NCBI GenBank assembly: GCA_036924285.1
Contig: JAYKYS010000011.1
Location: 7,006,001-7,070,000 of the forward strand
Length of the DNA stretch: 64,000 nucleotides
Direction: 5' to 3'
From: Asterella californica
Taxonomy: Eukaryota > Streptophyta > Marchantiopsida > Marchantiales > Aytoniaceae
Program-made: the position numbers and the translations under genes
The notes under the pieces: generated by a model
Told to the model about the DNA's origin: nothing
Databases searched by the model: none
The model's input: only the letters and a program-made list of their open reading frames with translations
Shown here: positions 34,561 through 48,100 of the stretch, one piece after another
Position numbering within the stretch: the first letter of the stretch is position 1
Layout: every line of letters starts with the position of its first letter

Positions 34561-35396
34561 GAGATTGATGACATCATCAACAATGATCCTTAAGTTAACG
34601 TCAGGTTCAAAATGGGTAGCGAATCCTCGTGCGTTCTGATAGCTAATCCACGATTCTCTTCTTGGCTTGAGTCTTAAGTTGTCGTTAGAACACTTAGAAA
34701 ATTTCAACTAGTCTTTGAAAAACCTAACCTTTTTGGCCCCTCTAAACAAAACTAGTTGATAATTTTTAAACATTCTACTTAAGACTCTAACTTGCTAACT
34801 TATAAGTATTCACACATACTTACTAGGTCTCCGATGCTCACTTTTTGGTCGCAACTTGATTTGACTTAGACGCACGACTAAGTTTACCTTGCAGTTAGAA
34901 AACCACAACGCAAGATCACACCAAGCCCCAAGACAAGTGTAAATCATTCACACTTTCTTTGTCAACGCTACAGCAAACCTAAGTCTTGACATCAAGACTT
35001 AGTCTTGATTAGATGCTTATCCAAACAAGCTCCCTTCCTTTGTGTGCGCTTCGTTCCTCCTGTTGACAACATCATAAGCATCTGATCAGAACTAGTCATT
35101 GGCATGCATTACCAAAACAATTACATAATTTTCAAGAAATAAATTCTTTATTTTCACAAAATACGAGTCAAAGCTACAAAGTCCAGCGGCGCAAATAGTC
35201 TCAAATTGCTACTCGTATGGTTTGTTGTTCCTTCACTCCTCGCTGGAAGGAGATGTCCTCATCTTGCTACGCCCTTGCTGTTGTTGTCATCATTTGAAGA
35301 TATATAATACTTCATTGGAATGTTCCAGATCTTTCTCTGACACCCAAGTTACTTCCTTCAAATGGTATCCACGTCATTTGACCAAGTACTTCGTTA

Positions 35397-36165
35397 TCAT
35401 CCGCCTCGGAGCTCAACCGTCAAGACATCCTCAAACTCTTTAATCACTTCGCAAATCACCTTCAAAATTTTAGTCGCGTCTCTTGATGTTTCCTCTTGTC
35501 CATCACTCGTCATCAAATCTACAACCCGCATCAAACACATGACTCCGTTGTTGAAGTCTTTCTGTTTATCTTTGATCGAATTCGTCGCAAAGTCATCAAT
35601 GTTTAGTATCTTTCGGATTAGTCTCACTCCCAACTTCCGCTCTTTGACTTGAACGCTCAACCTCAAAGGTTTTCGCCTAAGTTTCACTTAGAACCTATCC
35701 AAGAAAGTGTTCGTCCATGACATCCATGCAACCCGTATGGATGTCATCCATCTCTCACGCCGTTAAGTTATATGTGAACTCCAACTTCCCATATGCAAAT
35801 TGTACATCCAAGGCCACTTCAGAAGTTTGATACGTCTTGCCTTGGGCAAAGCGTGCCTGAATAGGCTTGTCTGCTTTGGAAGTAGACAAGTCCAACTTCT
35901 TCACCAACTTCCGATTTATGAGAGAACGGGTCGATCTTGTGTGTACAAAGAAAGTAACATCACGGTTAGCAACTCTGGCATGTAGGAACATCAATCTCAA
36001 AATCTTCTTTGTGATACTTAAGATCATAGTCATCTGGTCCTCCAACAAGTCATCTGCAACAAACACATTCATACTACAGTTAGTAACCTTAGGTTTCGTA
36101 CACCCTTTAGCAATATGATCCGTCTCGCCACAATTGTAGCAAGTAAACGTAGACCCATTGTCCAT
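35397..36165 (-). pseudogene. Element A zinc knuckle, protease and start of reverse transcriptase
   Basis: The upper ORF (35755-36165) starts with CYNCGETDHIAKGC, a CCHC nucleic-acid-binding knuckle. It continues into a retropepsin-like segment (VTFFVHTRSTRSLINRKLVK), where the usual D-S/T-G is changed to HTRS, so the protease is dead. A second ORF (35397-35687) ends VIKEFEDVLTVELRGG, like the leader into gypsy reverse transcriptase (EFxDVxPxELPG). The polymerase itself is absent. Confidence 0.7.
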
Positions 36166-36391
36166 TTGAGGTGCTTGTCCTTTTGATTTCGACCTTGTTT
36201 GCTGTTGTTTCTATCGAGACAGAAGAGTCCTTCCAATCCTTCTCACCTCCCATCTCATTGGTTCTTGAAGCCCTTGTTTTTCTTATGAACCTTATCCATG
36301 CTGAGTGTCCACCTTATCCATGTCCATCCATCCACCAGTTCAAAGAGTTTTTGTTGCTAGACTTCATCGTCCTCAATCCGCTCGGCTGGTT

Positions 36392-37048
36392 TCAAAAGTT
36401 TAGCTCATGTCTCAAGTAGCTTTGGCATCTGAAAAAGAGCCTTCTCCGAGCTAGACTTAAGTCCCTTAATAAATATACATATCTTGGTCTCCTCAATCCA
36501 CTTGGAGAACAAATCCTGCTTGCACTAAACTCGCGCACATAAGCACTTAATGCCCTTGTCTGCTTCAACCTAACTAACTCAACACCATCTTCAATCCTTT
36601 GGTATTCTGGAGTGAATCGTCTCGCGGTCAACTTATTGAACTCCTTCCAACCAAGTGTCGAGACGATCAAGGCATGCTCGACTCTGTATGCAGTCCACCA
36701 AAGAAGCACATGATCCTTCGAGAACGTAACTACCGCTCTCACTTTGTTTGACTCCTTAGCCTATTGCGTCTCAAAGTATAGTTCCAACTCAATTAAGAAA
36801 TCCTTAACCTTGCGAGCCCGTCCTATACTTGAAAACAAAATCGACAAATTTGTCTTACAAAGTTTTCTGGTAGACGAAGAACTCCTTTGACTTGTCTCAA
36901 GCTCGGCGATACGTTTATCCTTAAAAGCCATGCCTTCTTGCAGGATCTTCATCATCTTGATGAGCTTTGCATACAAAGCTCCTCGACTTCCCATGTCTGA
37001 ATTGTCAGACATCGCTGCCAAATCTCCATCTTGTTGCACAGGTGCCAT
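36392..37048 (-). pseudogene. Element A gag
   Basis: MAPVQQDGDLAAMSDNSD starts at 37048. The frame stops at TAG (about 36761) and reopens in the same frame with VTFSKDHVLLWWTAYRVEH and WKEFNKLTARRFTPEYQ, typical of the gypsy gag capsid domain. Confidence 0.75.
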
Positions 37049-37308
37049 AGCTAGTACCGAGCTTCTTTGAAATTGAGACGAAGGTTGTCAATTATCGTCC
37101 TCTGACTATGTCTCGAGACTAGCTTGAGTCGATCTGATCTTGGTGTAAGCCGACACTCGTTTCTTGGACTTCTTCTTGACACTCTGTCATACGTGGGTCA
37201 TTGCTTCAAGCGTTCACCTAGAAATGTTGATCCACTTTGTATCTCACATCTCTCCTTAAACGTCAGCCTTCAGCCGTTACCTTGAGTTCTCACTCATCGA
37301 AACGTCAA

Positions 37309-37319
37309 CTCTGATATCA
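37309..37319 (-). other. Primer-binding site of element A
   Basis: The minus strand reads TGATATCAGAG, one base from the initiator tRNA-Met site TGGTATCAGAG. It lies about 260 bp before the gag start. Confidence 0.6.
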
Positions 37320-37322
37320 TTT

Positions 37323-38437
37323 TTCGAACACCTACCGCCTTGTTGCACTAACGGAGCTCTTGCTCAGTAGGTCACGAAACTCACAACGCTAATTTGCAAA
37401 TCTCGATCTCACATAAGCGTTCATGCATCACTTATCTTTATCTCTTTTGGTCCAAAGTGGAGCTAGTGGAGCTAGTGGAGCTTTTTGGTCCAAAGTAGAG
37501 TTCTTTAACTCTCAAGCTCAACATTCCCTAAGTCTCGACCTGGACTTGGCTAGGTCGGTCTCAAAACATGAGCAAGTCATAATGTGACTTGAGGCGGACT
37601 ACCCATAAAGTCCAGGGTCCTAAACGATACCTCCAACACACCTAGCGGCTCAATCGCTCATGATGTCCGTTTGGGTTCAGGCTCCAAACGGTGGTCGAAC
37701 TCGTCGTTTCGTTCCCTAATCTTTTCTCGTCCTTAGGATGGTCTCAAATCTAGACGTCCACGTCTGGATCGGAACGCGTCTTGATACTGGCCCAGTCATC
37801 ACTTCATGCTTTCAAAGTCCACGCGTCAAACTCTGGTATCGAGTGAGTCTTCCTGATCCACCTAAGCATCAACCCCCCTCCCACCTAATATACACTTCTG
37901 AGGATCACTGGTCCTGTCCTCCTCTTTGGTCCGTGAAAAGTTTAGCACAATCTGATCACGGGATCGGCCATAATTCTCGACTCTAACGTCAGTTAGAGGA
38001 GTTCTGCATATCAGTGGAAAGCTCTCTTCGAGGTCTTTCCAATGATACTAATACTTGCTTTGAGATCTTACGTGGAGCTCCAACACTTAATAGTTTTCTG
38101 AGAAATTGTGGTCTAATCTTGGACTGGGACCTTGCGGTTCGGATCAGCAACCAGACTCACGTCTCGGTCTCACATTTTGGACTTAGGTCTTGCGTTTAGA
38201 TCCGTTTTCGGACTTGCTCTCTTAGATCATCATTCGTCTAGGGTCGTCTTGCGATAGACTTCTATGCCCTAACTCATTTTTCCAACTTTTGTTCAGAGAA
38301 TCATTTAGAGTTCATCTGTTCCTGACTTCCCAACCAAGCCGTTAAATCCTACTCGTAACGTTCACAACCTAACGCAAGTTCACAAGGGTTTTGTTGTTCG
38401 CGTCTACCTCTGATCTTGAGATTGAGAATCGTGACAC
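37323..38437 (-). repeat. 5' LTR of element A
   Basis: It begins TGTCACGATTCTC on the minus strand and ends next to the primer-binding site. About 215 bp of its 5' end repeat at 34335-34548. Confidence 0.6.
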
Positions 38438-39082
38438 AAGTCATTACCTCAGGGTGATATCGAGACATAATATGTTGATCAATCAGCGGCTTATCACACA
38501 AGGCCTGAAACTCATCACAAAACTCCATACCTCGGTCAGTCAATTCTTTGGTTGGTGCACCAAAATGACTCAACACTAGATCCAGGAAAGCATAAGCTAC
38601 ACTCTCACTTTTCTTGTCCGATCGTCCCACCAACTCAATCCACTTGAAGAAGTGCTCCACCATCACCAAAACAGGTAATTTCTCCTCCTGTCAAAATAAA
38701 AGACATACTGGTTGTGTTATACAGTCAATAAAAGTCCCAAAAAGTCCAAACTCCAACGATAACCTAACTCCATAATCGATAAGAGGTGTAATTGTGAAAT
38801 AGAAGCATTGAATGATGCTCCTACTCGATCACACATCATGTCTCAAACTGCTACACATCGATGTGCATATCATGCAACCAATATTGATCCTTGGAGTAAG
38901 CTATACGTGCGCTTCACTCCAAAATGCTCCATCTTCTTGTGAGCATGTCTAACTAATTTGTGCTCTCTACGACGGATGTGACACAACACGCACCATATCA
39001 TCCATCCACACCCATAGAATCTGTTTCTCTTCACATTGAAATCTCTTGGTTCGTTGGAAAACACTATTTTGCTCCTTGGCAC
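38438..39082 (-). pseudogene. Element B integrase, broken by element A
   Basis: The zinc-binding end (LVRHAHKKMEHFGVKRTYSL) lies at about 38870-39000. A frame with SLDFLGLL, then MVEHFFKWIELV, HFGAPTKELTDRGMEF and MSRYHPEVMT, gives the DDE core. The reading frame passes straight into the LTR of element A after HPEVMT, where the glutamine-rich end of the core should follow. Several stops are present. Confidence 0.75.
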
Positions 39083-39099
39083 TTACTATGTCCACCACG

Positions 39100-41270
39100 A
39101 CGCCAGTACGTTGTCGTGTGACGTGCTTTCTTATCTGGAATACACCGGGTATCTAGCTGTAGAGAGTACGTGTCGCACTCCGTGACTCAGAACCAGTGAC
39201 CATCCAAACCTCTCTCTGATCTCCAAGTACACTTTGAACCTTTCTCGCTACGATATCCTCACGTCCTCTCGACAGATCTCTCTCTTACTCGACTACGAAT
39301 AGAACCGGGATAACAAGCACGGGCAACCTGTTCATGCCATCACCGCAAGCACTCTTGGGTCTGCTGGTCATCACTCCAGCCTCACCACAAGAGAAATACC
39401 AGCACTCCTAATAGAAAAGAAATCTAAGCCCAACGCCCACACACAAATCCAATCAAAACCAACTAGGCGTACAAACAGGCATGCGGGTATGGAGAGGATC
39501 CAAACACAGGAAATACAGTCAACAACTCTCCATACCCATGATCAAGTGCTCTGAAGCACCGGCAAAACCTCCAGGTTGACCTGTTCTTCAAAGAATCTTA
39601 ACTCTTGCGCCTTTCGGAGCAAGAACCTCTCAACTTTACCTCGCTGTCACTCCTCAACCACACCTCAGAATGAGATGAAACCAAAGCCAGCAGATAGCCT
39701 GTAGAATAATCTCTCTATTAAAGTATTACATTTAGAGAGATCATCTCTGAGTTGGCATCTATGCCCTTCCAAAGTTCTCTATTTCTATAACATGATACTA
39801 TTTCAACAGAACTTTGCTGTTCGATTCCTCATAAACCACTCGATCAAAACAGCTCAAACTTCACAGGAAGCTAATGTGTCACCATCACTACCACTCTGTA
39901 AAATTTCACCAGCAGATCTTCAACCAAACTCTCGGAACGATCAAGCCCTTATCGCTGTTTTTATAACATGATATTATTTCAACAGAACTTTGCTGTTCGA
40001 TTCCTCACAAACCACTCGATCAAAATAGCTCAAACTTCTCAAGAAGCTAATGTGTCACCATCACTACCACTCTGTAAAATTTCATCAACAGATCCTCAAC
40101 CAAACTCTCAGAATGATCCAAGCCCTTTTCGTCAATGACACAAGGCGATATGCAGACCCTTGTGCACAAAAACAACGTTTCCCTCAACCTAGTAATCCAA
40201 ATGGTCTGAAATTTCACAGGTAGGTAGCTGACTGTACCTTCTCAGACCCTGGAAAGTTTCATAGCGAAATTCGACCTCAAACTCTCCATATCTCTCTCAA
40301 TGTCTTCTGTTTACAGTTGCCTATTATCATAACCTCAGATTTGAGACACCCAACTTCAGCCGGCCATAACGTTTTCACTCCGGCTTGGAATCGATTGATC
40401 TCGGAGTCCATCAGCAAGCCCATCTCAAGAGCTTTCCAGCAACGTCAATTCATCTCCAGCAACCTCACAGAACTCCCAAAAAGTGAGAAAGACTTCACGG
40501 AAATGAAATTGGTCACGAATTTGATCCCCTCAGCTTCAATTGATCGAAACTTTCTCATCTGCGCTTCAAATCCAACAACCATTGAGTCCACGGGCATCTT
40601 CGTCTCCCAAGCTTTCCAACCATATCTCACACTCTGCGAATGGACCACGGGAAGTGCCTCTAACCCTCAAAAACGTGAAAAGAACTTGGTAGAAGATGAT
40701 TGATCAAACTTTCGACCAATGAGAAACAAGTTGACAAAAGAGTTTTGTCTTCACTCACATGACAAACACAGAAAGAACGAATTTTTATCCAAGAGTACCA
40801 TTTAGGCCTCAAAGTTTATATTGAACAACTACAAACACGTGCCGTTGACGATGCCGTCGGTCACGAAGCATGTAAACACGAAGTACAAACTACGCTCAAT
40901 AGAGAGTCAGAATCCCGACTCTAAAACGGTTGACAATAAACGGAACTACAAAAGGAACAGATGAAGCTATTATCTGGTTGTAATAATCCTCACCGAAGTT
41001 CCTCACGACAAACTCACGATGCGCCACCTTTGGTCGACTGTAACATCGTATTTCGACCCAAGTGTTGAACGGAACTCTCGCTGGAAAGTTCAGATCCAAT
41101 GGAGGATCCATACCACATCAGAGCAAGATGTAGACAGTAAGATCCCAAACAGCGTCGTAAGTGACAATGGGAGGAACGATAGGATCCGGAATAGCCATCA
41201 CCGCAGCCATAAACGACTCTCCTCAATGAGCTACCATAAATATTCGAAAGTGATCTCGTGGTAGACAATG
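39100..41270 (-). mobile_element. LTR-like insertion between RNase H and integrase of element B
   Basis: Sequence at 39310-39400 (ACGGGCAACCTG, TCATCAC, CTGCTGGT, CTCACCA-AAGAGAAAT) matches the LTR at 50960-51050. It contains a tandem duplication of about 176 bp (39777-39951 and 39952-40127; ACTTTGCTGTTCGATTCCTC in each). The distance between RNase H and integrase in element B is thus about 2.7 kb instead of the few hundred bases usual for gypsy elements. Edges are approximate. Confidence 0.5.
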
Positions 41271-41798
41271 GATCTTAATGACGAATGGATGCGCAAGTGG
41301 AAGATCAGGAGCACGAAAGGGCTCTCCGTTCATGTCTATCACTCGTACTGCCGCTTACTTCATCCGATGATACTGATCACACTCACACTAGACTTGGATA
41401 CTCTACACTCTATATCTCAAGCTCCGCGCACCTCTCTTCTTATACATCAATCTCACATGTGACGATAAGAGTACTACTCTTATCTCCACTCAGCGAAGAG
41501 TACACGGATCGTCCACGTGGAGTCTTATCTTTTGACACGATAAGGTCCTAGTGGCTCCTCAACACCAAACACGTACGAAGGATATGTGGTGGTTTCACAC
41601 CCTAGCCAATCCACAACACGACAACGTATATATTTCATAACCATCACATCATCATGAATATCTCACTGATCCGTTGAAACATCGTTATCTTCTGGATCTT
41701 GAGAACTCACCGTCTATTCTCTGACTCACGAGAGCTGTCACATGATCCGGAACCAACATACACAACAAGACCGATGCAACTTGACACCAACTCTTCAT

Positions 41799-42130
41799 CT
41801 ATCTCACCATGTCAACGAGTTCATGTATCATATTCTGGTTCATACATGGATTTCTGCTCAAATCATCTGCATCTTTGTTCGCTATCCTAGGTCTATGAAC
41901 TACCTGAAAGTCGTACTCTTGCAGAATCAGAGCCCATAGTGCAAGGTTCTTCATAAGCTTCTCAGACTCCATTAACCACTTGAGCGGCTTGTGATCAATA
42001 AGGAGAGTAGAGAGTTCTCGAACAGATAACACAAATCAGTTCAATCAACTCCTCCACTTGCAATACAAAAGCTTCCTTCCAAGCCTCTTGTATCAACTAT
42101 TTAACATATTGCTGTAATTCCTCAGTCGAA
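41799..42130 (-). pseudogene. Element B RNase H
   Basis: LSTLLIDHKPLKWLMESEKL and EYDFQVVHRPRIANKDADDL are the end of a Ty3/gypsy RNase H domain. The reverse transcriptase upstream is not recognisable. Confidence 0.8.
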
Positions 42131-43281
42131 CTCCAAAGTGAGTCAAAAGAACTACTCCACTCATATTAGTTAAGGTTCCATCTCCTCTGGTATCGAATAA
42201 ACCTGCATATGCATTGCCTTCCAATAACTCATTGGATCAAGTGACAATTAAACTGTATGCTGTCATAATCCCTGACTGCGCTACACTAACTCTCTCGTTA
42301 AACCGTACTGGTAAGCGGCTCATACGTTCATCATCGGACTGCCAACCTGATCTATAAGAGGTAGTCTCCTCTCACTAGTCAATCGTGAAACTCAGGAGGT
42401 ACAAGATCGTCTCACCAACCAACACGTCATAAGACTCTACACATGTCACAATGGTCTTGGCTTTCACCATCAAGTCATCTGTGAGGTGGTCTAACTGAAC
42501 TTTCACTATCAGCTCCTAAGATCTCATGTATGTGATCGACCTTGTCGATCCTCCAAGAGATGCATGAATCTGAATGGACACCTCTCTATATTAGCCTTAC
42601 ATACGCCCATAGCAATAGCTGTTGCCTTTCCTAACATCAAGGGTTGCACTCCAAAGTCCAACAAGACTCTCTGTGGTTTATACACCTTCATAGAAGATGC
42701 AACTATGCAAAAAATACCGTTAATGTTGTAAACAACACCACACTTGGTGTCAGCTTACCACGCTCAATCGTCGATCTAACTAGTAACTCGTCCATTCTAG
42801 CAACTGCCACTTACCAGGTGCCATTGGTAGCCATCTTGATCCTCGATTCTATGGATCGATCTATCAAATCATCATCACTCACCTCCGTATTGGAGGTCAC
42901 AACACCCCCGTTCTCACAAAGCGTGACCGTCATCCAAAATACTGACAGACTCTCAACGTCCTCATATTCGCGGCCTCATCTTTGCTCCACTATGTGATGT
43001 CCGTGCACCTAATTGATCTACACCATCAGTAGAACGACTACGAATCATAGAAGTAATGATTTCAGTGATAATGTAAATGATTGAAGAAGCCTAGTCTTTC
43101 TACTAACCTCCCCTCTTTGTGGATCCAACTCCACTGATGCTCTTTGGGATCCTAGAGCACGTATTGCGCTCTGAGTAACCGCCACTTATGCATCTATCTG
43201 CACTGCACTACAAATAAACTCATGCGGATCTAGTTCTCCTCCATAAGATGTGGAGACACCCGTCCTCGAACTAGGTCTCGT
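42131..43281 (-). pseudogene. Element B protease region and decayed pol
   Basis: The minus strand at about 42590-42690 reads RVLLDFGVQPLMLGKATA, a retropepsin active-site segment in which the expected D-S/T-G is D-F-G. No intact ORF remains. Confidence 0.6.
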
Positions 43282-44660
43282 CTAAACAATAGCCATACTA
43301 GCTATCCGTTGCTCCAACTGCTGGATCTGAGTAGCCATAGTAGCATCAGAAGTAGGATCAACAATGTGAACGGCATGTCCTCTACTAGGTGCTGGACTTC
43401 TACCATCAATGCGACCTCCACGATCCTTTTGAGCTCCTACTCCTCGATCCGCAGTGGTGGCTCTCTTTCCACACAACTTTGGATGAAGATCAAAACATCA
43501 GTCACTGGTGTGGCCATGTTTGTGATAGTGATCATACTATCGCTGCACCGTCGGAGAGGTCTCCGACATGTCTTGTCTCTCCGGATAATCTCTTTGATGA
43601 TGGTCATCAACACAAATCTAATAGCCATATTGTTGTTGTCTAGAGAATGACGGGCTTATGTCCACTAGAATCCTTAGATATCTCTTGAGGTCACGACCGT
43701 CTGTCCTTCTGACCCTTTTGATCACGTTGATGTGTAGACTGAGACCGTTGAGAAGAAAAGGATGCACTCGAAGTGTAAGAGCCATCGCTACTGCTATAGT
43801 CAATAATCACCATCTTCTCCATGTTGAGCTCAATATGCTCAACCAAACTGAAAAGATAACGGCCAATGTAGGTGTGGTCATGTGTAAGAGAGTCGCATCT
43901 CTTACTCTCAGTTGCAGCTCACGGACTAGTATATCACACTACATCGTTTGCACCTCTGTCACTCTTTGAGTGACACTGATCAACCGTCTCATGCGAGTGG
44001 ACGCCTCGCGTAAGCTCTCTCCAGTCCTCACACTTTGATAGTTCTTCCTCAAACATTAGAAGAACTAAACCATATGGTTAAAACTCTAGTGGTGCCCCAC
44101 GACCACTACCTCCTAAGCTCCACCTCCAGTTACTGCACTATCAGTAAGGAGACACTTCCTCCCTCTGTACTACCAACATCGTCCATCGCTATACAAGAAC
44201 TCGATGATGTCACACCGCAAGTGAACGTACCAATAGTAATGGACACATAATTGGAGGACCAACATTGTCTCCACAACTCGATATCTGCATCATAGTCCAA
44301 TCTAAACTCGTGATAGTCATCCATCGGTGATCTCTCCAAGTGTTGAAACATTCCATTCCATGTCATGAATAGAGTAAAAAGCTACGAGTTCCACATTCTG
44401 CTGCATATCACACCAATTGTTGAATTCTTGGATGAGTATCGTCGAGGACCTTTTGTGATCTCGTAGATTCCATCCATATCTCACACAATCGATAGGATAA
44501 CAACGTGAGATGTATCACTAGCACCGGTCGAAATGATATCTTTCGTCATTGAAACTGATATCATTGATTGATACCTACAACCACTCCGTGTGAACTCACC
44601 ACGTACTATAGAAGAATCTCTCGTGGAACTCTCGAGAGCCCCGTGTGATGCCAACAATTT
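43282..44660 (-). pseudogene. Element B gag and leader
   Basis: A gag N-terminus (MFQHLERSPMDDYHEFRLDY) lies at about 44280-44366. At 43450-43540 a damaged zinc knuckle reads HYHKHGHTSD, a stop, then CFDLHPKLCGK. The region is homologous to 1-720. Confidence 0.65.
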
Positions 44661-45168
44661 GCAAGTTTGGAGATTTTTTTCATATTTTTAAGCTAATGAC
44701 ATGTCTATATAATTGAAATAACCTAATTATTTAAGTTTACACCCTGCTTAGCGAGATATCGTGCGCATACACATCGCTACACAACATACATCGTTGTCAG
44801 AGATACACCACACTTACACATAACACATGGACGATGTCATACACATACACAAGTTTATCACAATTCTTCGAGTGATGTACGATATATACTCACTCCATCA
44901 TGCCAACCGGCACTAAACAATCACTAAAGTCGAGCCAAATCCACTCTGTATTCGCAGAGAATCCAGATTACACTCACCAAGACCATCCACTATAACCAGG
45001 AGCTTGAAGGCTCAACTCGGAGAACTAAGGTCTCCAAGTCCTACCTGCAAAGTATACCCCTAGTGGACTATCCCACCAACTCACCCTAACGGCACTAACA
45101 GCCCTACCGAGATTAGCCACTCCGCACTCGATCAACCTAACCGAGGTGCCAAACTGACGTGACATACA
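44660..45168 (-). repeat. Partial 5' LTR of element B
   Basis: It begins TGTCACGTCAGTTTGG at 45168 on the minus strand. It is homologous to 12430-12715 and 52500-52737, but shorter than either whole LTR, so internal deletion is likely. Confidence 0.6.
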
Positions 45169-45170
45169 AG

Positions 45171-48100
45171 ATGAACTTAAGATGAATTCGTGAGAAGAAG
45201 TCAACTTCTTCTGAAGCCGGAAGATGTCTTCTAGAAGACGAGATCCAGAAGACAGAGTGTGAAGTCTTGTGAAGTGTGGAAGACTGATTATAAATCAACC
45301 TCACACCAACTAGATGAACCAGTAGGTGTTTGGTGTATCTAAAGGCAGCCACCTCCGTAGTAGGCATGACTAGAGTTGACAGAGCATTTATCTAAAATAC
45401 GGGGAGTAGACAAGGAAGCTATCAGGAGAAGAGGAACAGCAACACCATGTCTTTTTCCTTCTTTTCTACTCAAATTCAAAATCAGAAAAGACATTGGAGA
45501 CACGCACAAAGAAGATTCAATGAGAGATTGAGGACAGTTGTCTTCTAGCAGGAAGAGAACTCGAATTAAGGAAGAAGATAGGAGTTTCCAAAGGAATTGA
45601 AGATTGGAAGCCTCTGAGAATCGAAGAGTGAAAGCTTCAGGATTGCAGACAGCAACTTGAAGTCGAATGCAAGAGCAGGATCGTAGCAAGGCGAAATTAT
45701 CGTGAGCAAAATCAAATTAGTGTGCGCAGAAGACATCAGAGATTAGAGCAGAGCGTAGTGCATTCTGGAAGCACAGGACTGAGGTTCTTCTCGCTTCTTC
45801 TCTCCTTCTCATCGCTTCCGTCCTTCTATTCCTATGTTTCCTCGCTTCCTCGATTGCTTGTAGGAAGCCTACCTATCTCCCTCCTCCCCTGAAATTTCTC
45901 ATGAGAGAATTGGATGCAGAAGCACTGTCCAATTTTTGACAGCGTTTCCGCATCGAGAATCTCTTTCCAAAAATCGAATTTGATTATTTCTTCTCCTTTG
46001 TGTCAAAATTCTTTGTTATGTGCATTATTTTCCCTCCCCCATGTACTTTTGTCTCAGAATCCATGGGCAGAAGACTTGTTTGAAGGTCTGGACATTTTCA
46101 GAAGCCGAATAGTCAAATTCACATCAAGTAGCTTAGATTGGATTGGAATTGATTTGAGAGAATCTTGATGTGAATCCAGAGTGAAACTGAGACTTGGTGA
46201 TTGTTTCGAGAAGCATGAAATTGATTAGAAAGGCTAGCAGAATGCACGAGAAAATGTGAGGGTCCTCTACGGATCTCTTCTATCTGATCCATAGCAACAT
46301 GTTCCTTCTTCTTCCCAACTCTAGATGAGAATTGTGAGAAGTCTTACTGGCAAAATCTGGAGAGCAATTCAAGGGTTATGTCTTCCTTGTCTGTTGTGAG
46401 GATAGATTACGTGTAAGAATCCGAAGACAGGTGAGACCAATGATGATAAGCCTAGATGCGAGAAGCGTTTTGAAGACATCAGTTACTCAAAAGTTGTCTT
46501 AGGAGTCTTCCTAGAGATCTCTGTCATCGCAAGATCCCTCAACCTTCTTCTGATCAATTTGTATGACTCGCTTCTCAAGTATCTCTTCATCTTCTATTAG
46601 GAAGTAGGATGAATTGCAAGGTGGATTGTCTTCTTAGGAATCCATGAGACGCCTTGCTTAGTTAGGATTGCGTAGATATAGATCGGAAGACGTGATGCAA
46701 TTAGGAAGTACTTTTAGAATTTTGGAAGACGGAATAGCTATCTTCTGGAAGACTGAACTCGTCTTTTGAGAGTGGAAGCTGGACTATGATGGCCTGGTAA
46801 GGAGTCTTAGGCTCACAGCAAGCGGGTGTGGTATAGTGTAACAGAAGCTTCGAAATGAGAATGCATCCTCGAGGTCTTGTGTTACCACAAGCGGAGTTGA
46901 GTACAACCAAACCTTTCACCAAGGAGTTGGGCCTCGACTTCTTCACGTGGGATTGAAATCTTGCCGACCAAGGTTTGTTGAAAGAGGTTTGGGTAGCCCT
47001 ACCTCCTCGAAATCATGTACTTGTCAAGGCAAGGGTCGTCAGAGGAAGACCAGCCTATGGACGGTGGAATGGTGCCGAAGAGCGTTCCACGATCTGAATC
47101 TGAGAACCACGGTTACAAGCTGGAGAAGAGGAAGATTCTCACGATCATTTCAAAAAAATAGCATGTACTCGAGTACTACATGTCTCTTTTCTGGAAGATC
47201 GAAAGAGAAAGAATGGTTGGAAGATGGAAGCCTACCGGGAGCCGAAGAAGAGTCTTCTAGGGAAGCTTTATCTTCACCTTTTCTCCAACGGAAAAGCTCA
47301 AAAGTTTTGATACCTAGGAGACCAGGATGTGGAGTTCCTGGAAGCTGTCTGCGCACGAGAGATCGTCAATTGAGGTCTCTTCTTCCACGCTTATGTCCAC
47401 GTCGAGTTAGCTTATTTGGGCACCCGAGCAAGAGGACATCTCATCTCTTTCTTCTACTACTTGTATGTGTCCAAGGGGGATTTGAAGGAGACTTAGTTGG
47501 CCAAGTATGGACCAGTGAGACAGAAAGAAGTCAAGGAGGAGACTTCAGAGGAAAAAGACCATGCAGGTGTGATGTCTTCTCCTCTCATTCTTGTGCCTAA
47601 GGAAGGACTAGGCACGAACCACAAGAAGATCACCAGTCAGACGGATGATTCTAGCGGTAGGAAAGACGCGTCGCCATCGAGGAAGATGAGACGTAAGAGC
47701 GTTCCTATGAAGAGTACGTCTTATCCCACCATCCACTCCGGATCTGAGTCAGATTCTCAAGAATACACCTCGAGCACTAGGACCACCAGGAAGACAGTTC
47801 CTACGATCTCAGATAGCCTTCCGAAGACTCTAGAAGACCGAACTTGGATCGATGTTCTTACTGCGACTGTGACTGCATGGAAAAGAAGTATGTCTCTGCT
47901 GTGAGAAGAGATCTCCCACTCAAGAAGACATTGCAAGTTAATGTCTTCTCGAGTGTAGAAGGAGAAAGTCATCATGGTGGAAGAGGTCCAAGTACCTCAA
48001 GAAGACATGGAAGCTGCCACTGACTGATATGTCGACATGAACTTGGTTTCTATGAGAAGAAGATTGAAAGAGTTCATAGTCTTCTTCAGCATTAAGATCC

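Larger units (their letters stand above)
34335..38437 (-). mobile_element. Ty3/gypsy-like LTR element A, decayed
   Basis: Minus-strand order is 5' LTR (about 38437 to 37323), primer-binding site, gag, zinc knuckle with protease, start of reverse transcriptase, polypurine tract, and a 3' LTR remnant. The sequences at 34335-34548 and 38222-38437 are direct repeats (GTCGTCTTGCGA-AGAC near both left edges). Only 215 bp of the 3' LTR match, and most of pol is missing. Its 5' edge cuts the integrase of element B. Confidence 0.75.

Noticed and set aside
46947..47600. 217-codon plus-strand ORF as a gene
   Set aside because: Another frame over the same span gives the protein-like sequence that continues into the coiled coil; this ORF is an off-frame shadow.
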